A stretch of 64,000 nt of DNA from Mycetohabitans sp. B8 (lineage in GTDB: Bacteria; Pseudomonadota; Gammaproteobacteria; Burkholderiales; Burkholderiaceae): NCBI RefSeq assembly GCF_021991875.1, contig NZ_JAHLKR010000022.1, positions 1-64,000 of the forward strand, in the 5' to 3' direction. The notes beneath the pieces are model-generated. The model saw only the letters and a program-made list of their open reading frames with translations, did not search any database and was not told where the DNA came from. The position numbers were made by a program, and so were the translations under genes. Positions 63,130-64,000 of the stretch are shown piece by piece. Every line of letters starts with the position of its first letter. The stretch's first letter is position 1.

Positions 63130-63834
63130 CTACACGTTGCGGGCGGCGCGGCGCGCCGCATAGAGCCCGAAAGCAAGCGCCGCCAACGCCATGCCCCACC
63201 ACTGCACCATATAGCCGTAGTTGCGCTCGACGCCGGTATCCGGCGCCGGCCAGTCACGTACCAGCCCGTCCGCCGTATCGTTGGTCTGTTGCAGCACGAA
63301 TGGCTCCAGCGGCAAACCGATCTCCGCTGCGTACGATGCCACATCCAGGTTTTGGCGGATTAACTGGTGTGGCGCCGATCCACCTTGCCCAAGTTCGAAC
63401 GCGCGCGACGCGTCTGCCCGAGCGACGCCTTCAATCGTCACAACGCCGGACGGCGTGCGATAGGGCGCGATCACGCCGCGCTGCTGCACGTTGCGAGGCA
63501 ACCAGCCCCGATTGACCAACACATAGCCACCTGTCTCCAGCTTCAACGGCATGACGACATAGAAGCCAGGCTGGTCGTTGTACAGCCGGTTGTCCAAATA
63601 GACCGTCGAGTCCGGCACGAACCGACCGCGCGCCACGATGCGGTGGAACTCGACCTCCGCCAGGGCTGGCCTGCGATCGTCCAGCGATATCGGGCTCGCC
63701 TGCTCGAACCGCTCGATACGCGCCTGCAGCGCCTCTTTCTGGTGCGCGCGGTCGCGCTGCCAGAAACCGAGTCGCACCGTGACCGCGACGACGATCAGCA
63801 CGATCAGCGCGGGCCAGAAGCGAATTTTCAGCAT
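63130..63834 (-). CDS. SURF1-family cytochrome oxidase assembly protein
   Basis: A 234-residue protein with membrane segments at both ends (residues 7-25 and near 205-225) and a periplasmic domain between. GFWQRDRAHQKEALQARIE and VLVNRGWLPRN are SURF1 signatures, and YMVQWWGMALAALAFGLY closes it. SURF1 helps insert haem A in subunit I. First gene of the minus-strand assembly group. Confidence 0.94.
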   Translation of the reverse strand: MLKIRFWPALIVLIVVAVTVRLGFWQRDRAHQKEALQARIERFEQASPISLDDRRPALAEVEFHRIVARGRFVPDSTVYLDNRLYNDQPGFYVVMPLKLETGGYVLVNRGWLPRNVQQRGVIAPYRTPSGVVTIEGVARADASRAFELGQGGSAPHQLIRQNLDVASYAAEIGLPLEPFVLQQTNDTADGLVRDWPAPDTGVERNYGYMVQWWGMALAALAFGLYAARRAARNV

Positions 63835-63903
63835 GCGGGCTCAACTCCGCCAGACACCGAACGGGGTGAGATAATATTGAAACAGTCTTTTCCGGCCTTC
63901 TTC

Positions 63904-64000
63904 ATGCATATCCTCGTTGCAATCGCGTTCGCGCTGATCATCGCCAGCATGGCATGCGCACTGTACTTTATGATGCACGATCGCGGCACGACCAAGCGCA
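63904..64000 (+). CDS. DUF2909-like small twin-transmembrane protein, cut by the window edge
   Basis: The ATG at 63904 opens MHILVAIAFALIIASMACAL followed by YFMMHDRGTTKR. This is the start of the small DUF2909 membrane proteins found between cox subunit genes and SURF1 in Burkholderia. It is divergent from SURF1 across 69 bp. Only 32 residues are visible. Confidence 0.75.
   Translation, partial: MHILVAIAFALIIASMACALYFMMHDRGTTKR

Overview
The window is a GC-rich betaproteobacterial chromosome segment of Burkholderiaceae type. The gene order (kdsD-kdsC-lptCAB-rpoN-hpf-ptsN-hprK-rapZ, lolB-ispE-tRNA-Gln-prs-rplY-pth, and the cox assembly block) is the standard Burkholderia order. The large NRPS, the proline-to-pyrrole starter genes and several decayed metabolic genes fit a reduced, host-associated relative such as the endofungal genus Mycetohabitans. 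That genus assignment is inference, not proof.

Region 1 (1-16.4 kb) is accessory. A giant NRPS runs on the minus strand from 10228 off the left edge, with visible order C1-A1-T1-C2-A2-T2-C3-A3-T3-C4. C2 and C4 carry the extended His motif of dual epimerisation/condensation domains, and A3 reads as a valine domain. Divergent from it, across about 1.26 kb, lies an overlapping three-gene cassette: carrier protein, prolyl-AMP ligase and flavin dehydrogenase. Such cassettes turn L-proline into pyrrolyl-2-carboxyl-S-carrier. Together they predict a pyrrole-capped nonribosomal peptide. An Rpn/YhgA-type nuclease gene and an IS4-like transposase remnant follow.

Region 2 (16.4-48.5 kb) is core: ssb, an MFS exporter, uvrA, a PerM-like protein, purU, a NUDIX protein, apt, a Kef-type antiporter, the Kdo/Lpt/rpoN/PTS-Ntr block, a Lon-domain protein, mutY-mutM, a TPR protein, lolB-ispE, tRNA-Gln, prs, rplY, pth, a ferredoxin, coaD, rsmD and ftsY.

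Region 3 (48.5-59.5 kb) mixes live genes with ruins. A LysE-type exporter adjoins an internally deleted maiA/nagL isomerase remnant next to an intact FAH-family hydrolase. A nirB start is fused in frame to a nitrate reductase tail, next to ybiB. nagA is frameshifted and internally deleted. The live genes are pagL, rpoH and cydPABX. rpoH is preceded by a perfect CIRCE operator.

Region 4 (59.5-64 kb) is the cytochrome oxidase assembly group on the minus strand (SURF1, a thioredoxin-like membrane protein, ctaA, ctaB, a SCO protein). A DUF2909-like small membrane protein on the plus strand is cut by the right edge.

Specificity codes and remnant boundaries were read by eye from translated sequence; no database search was run.
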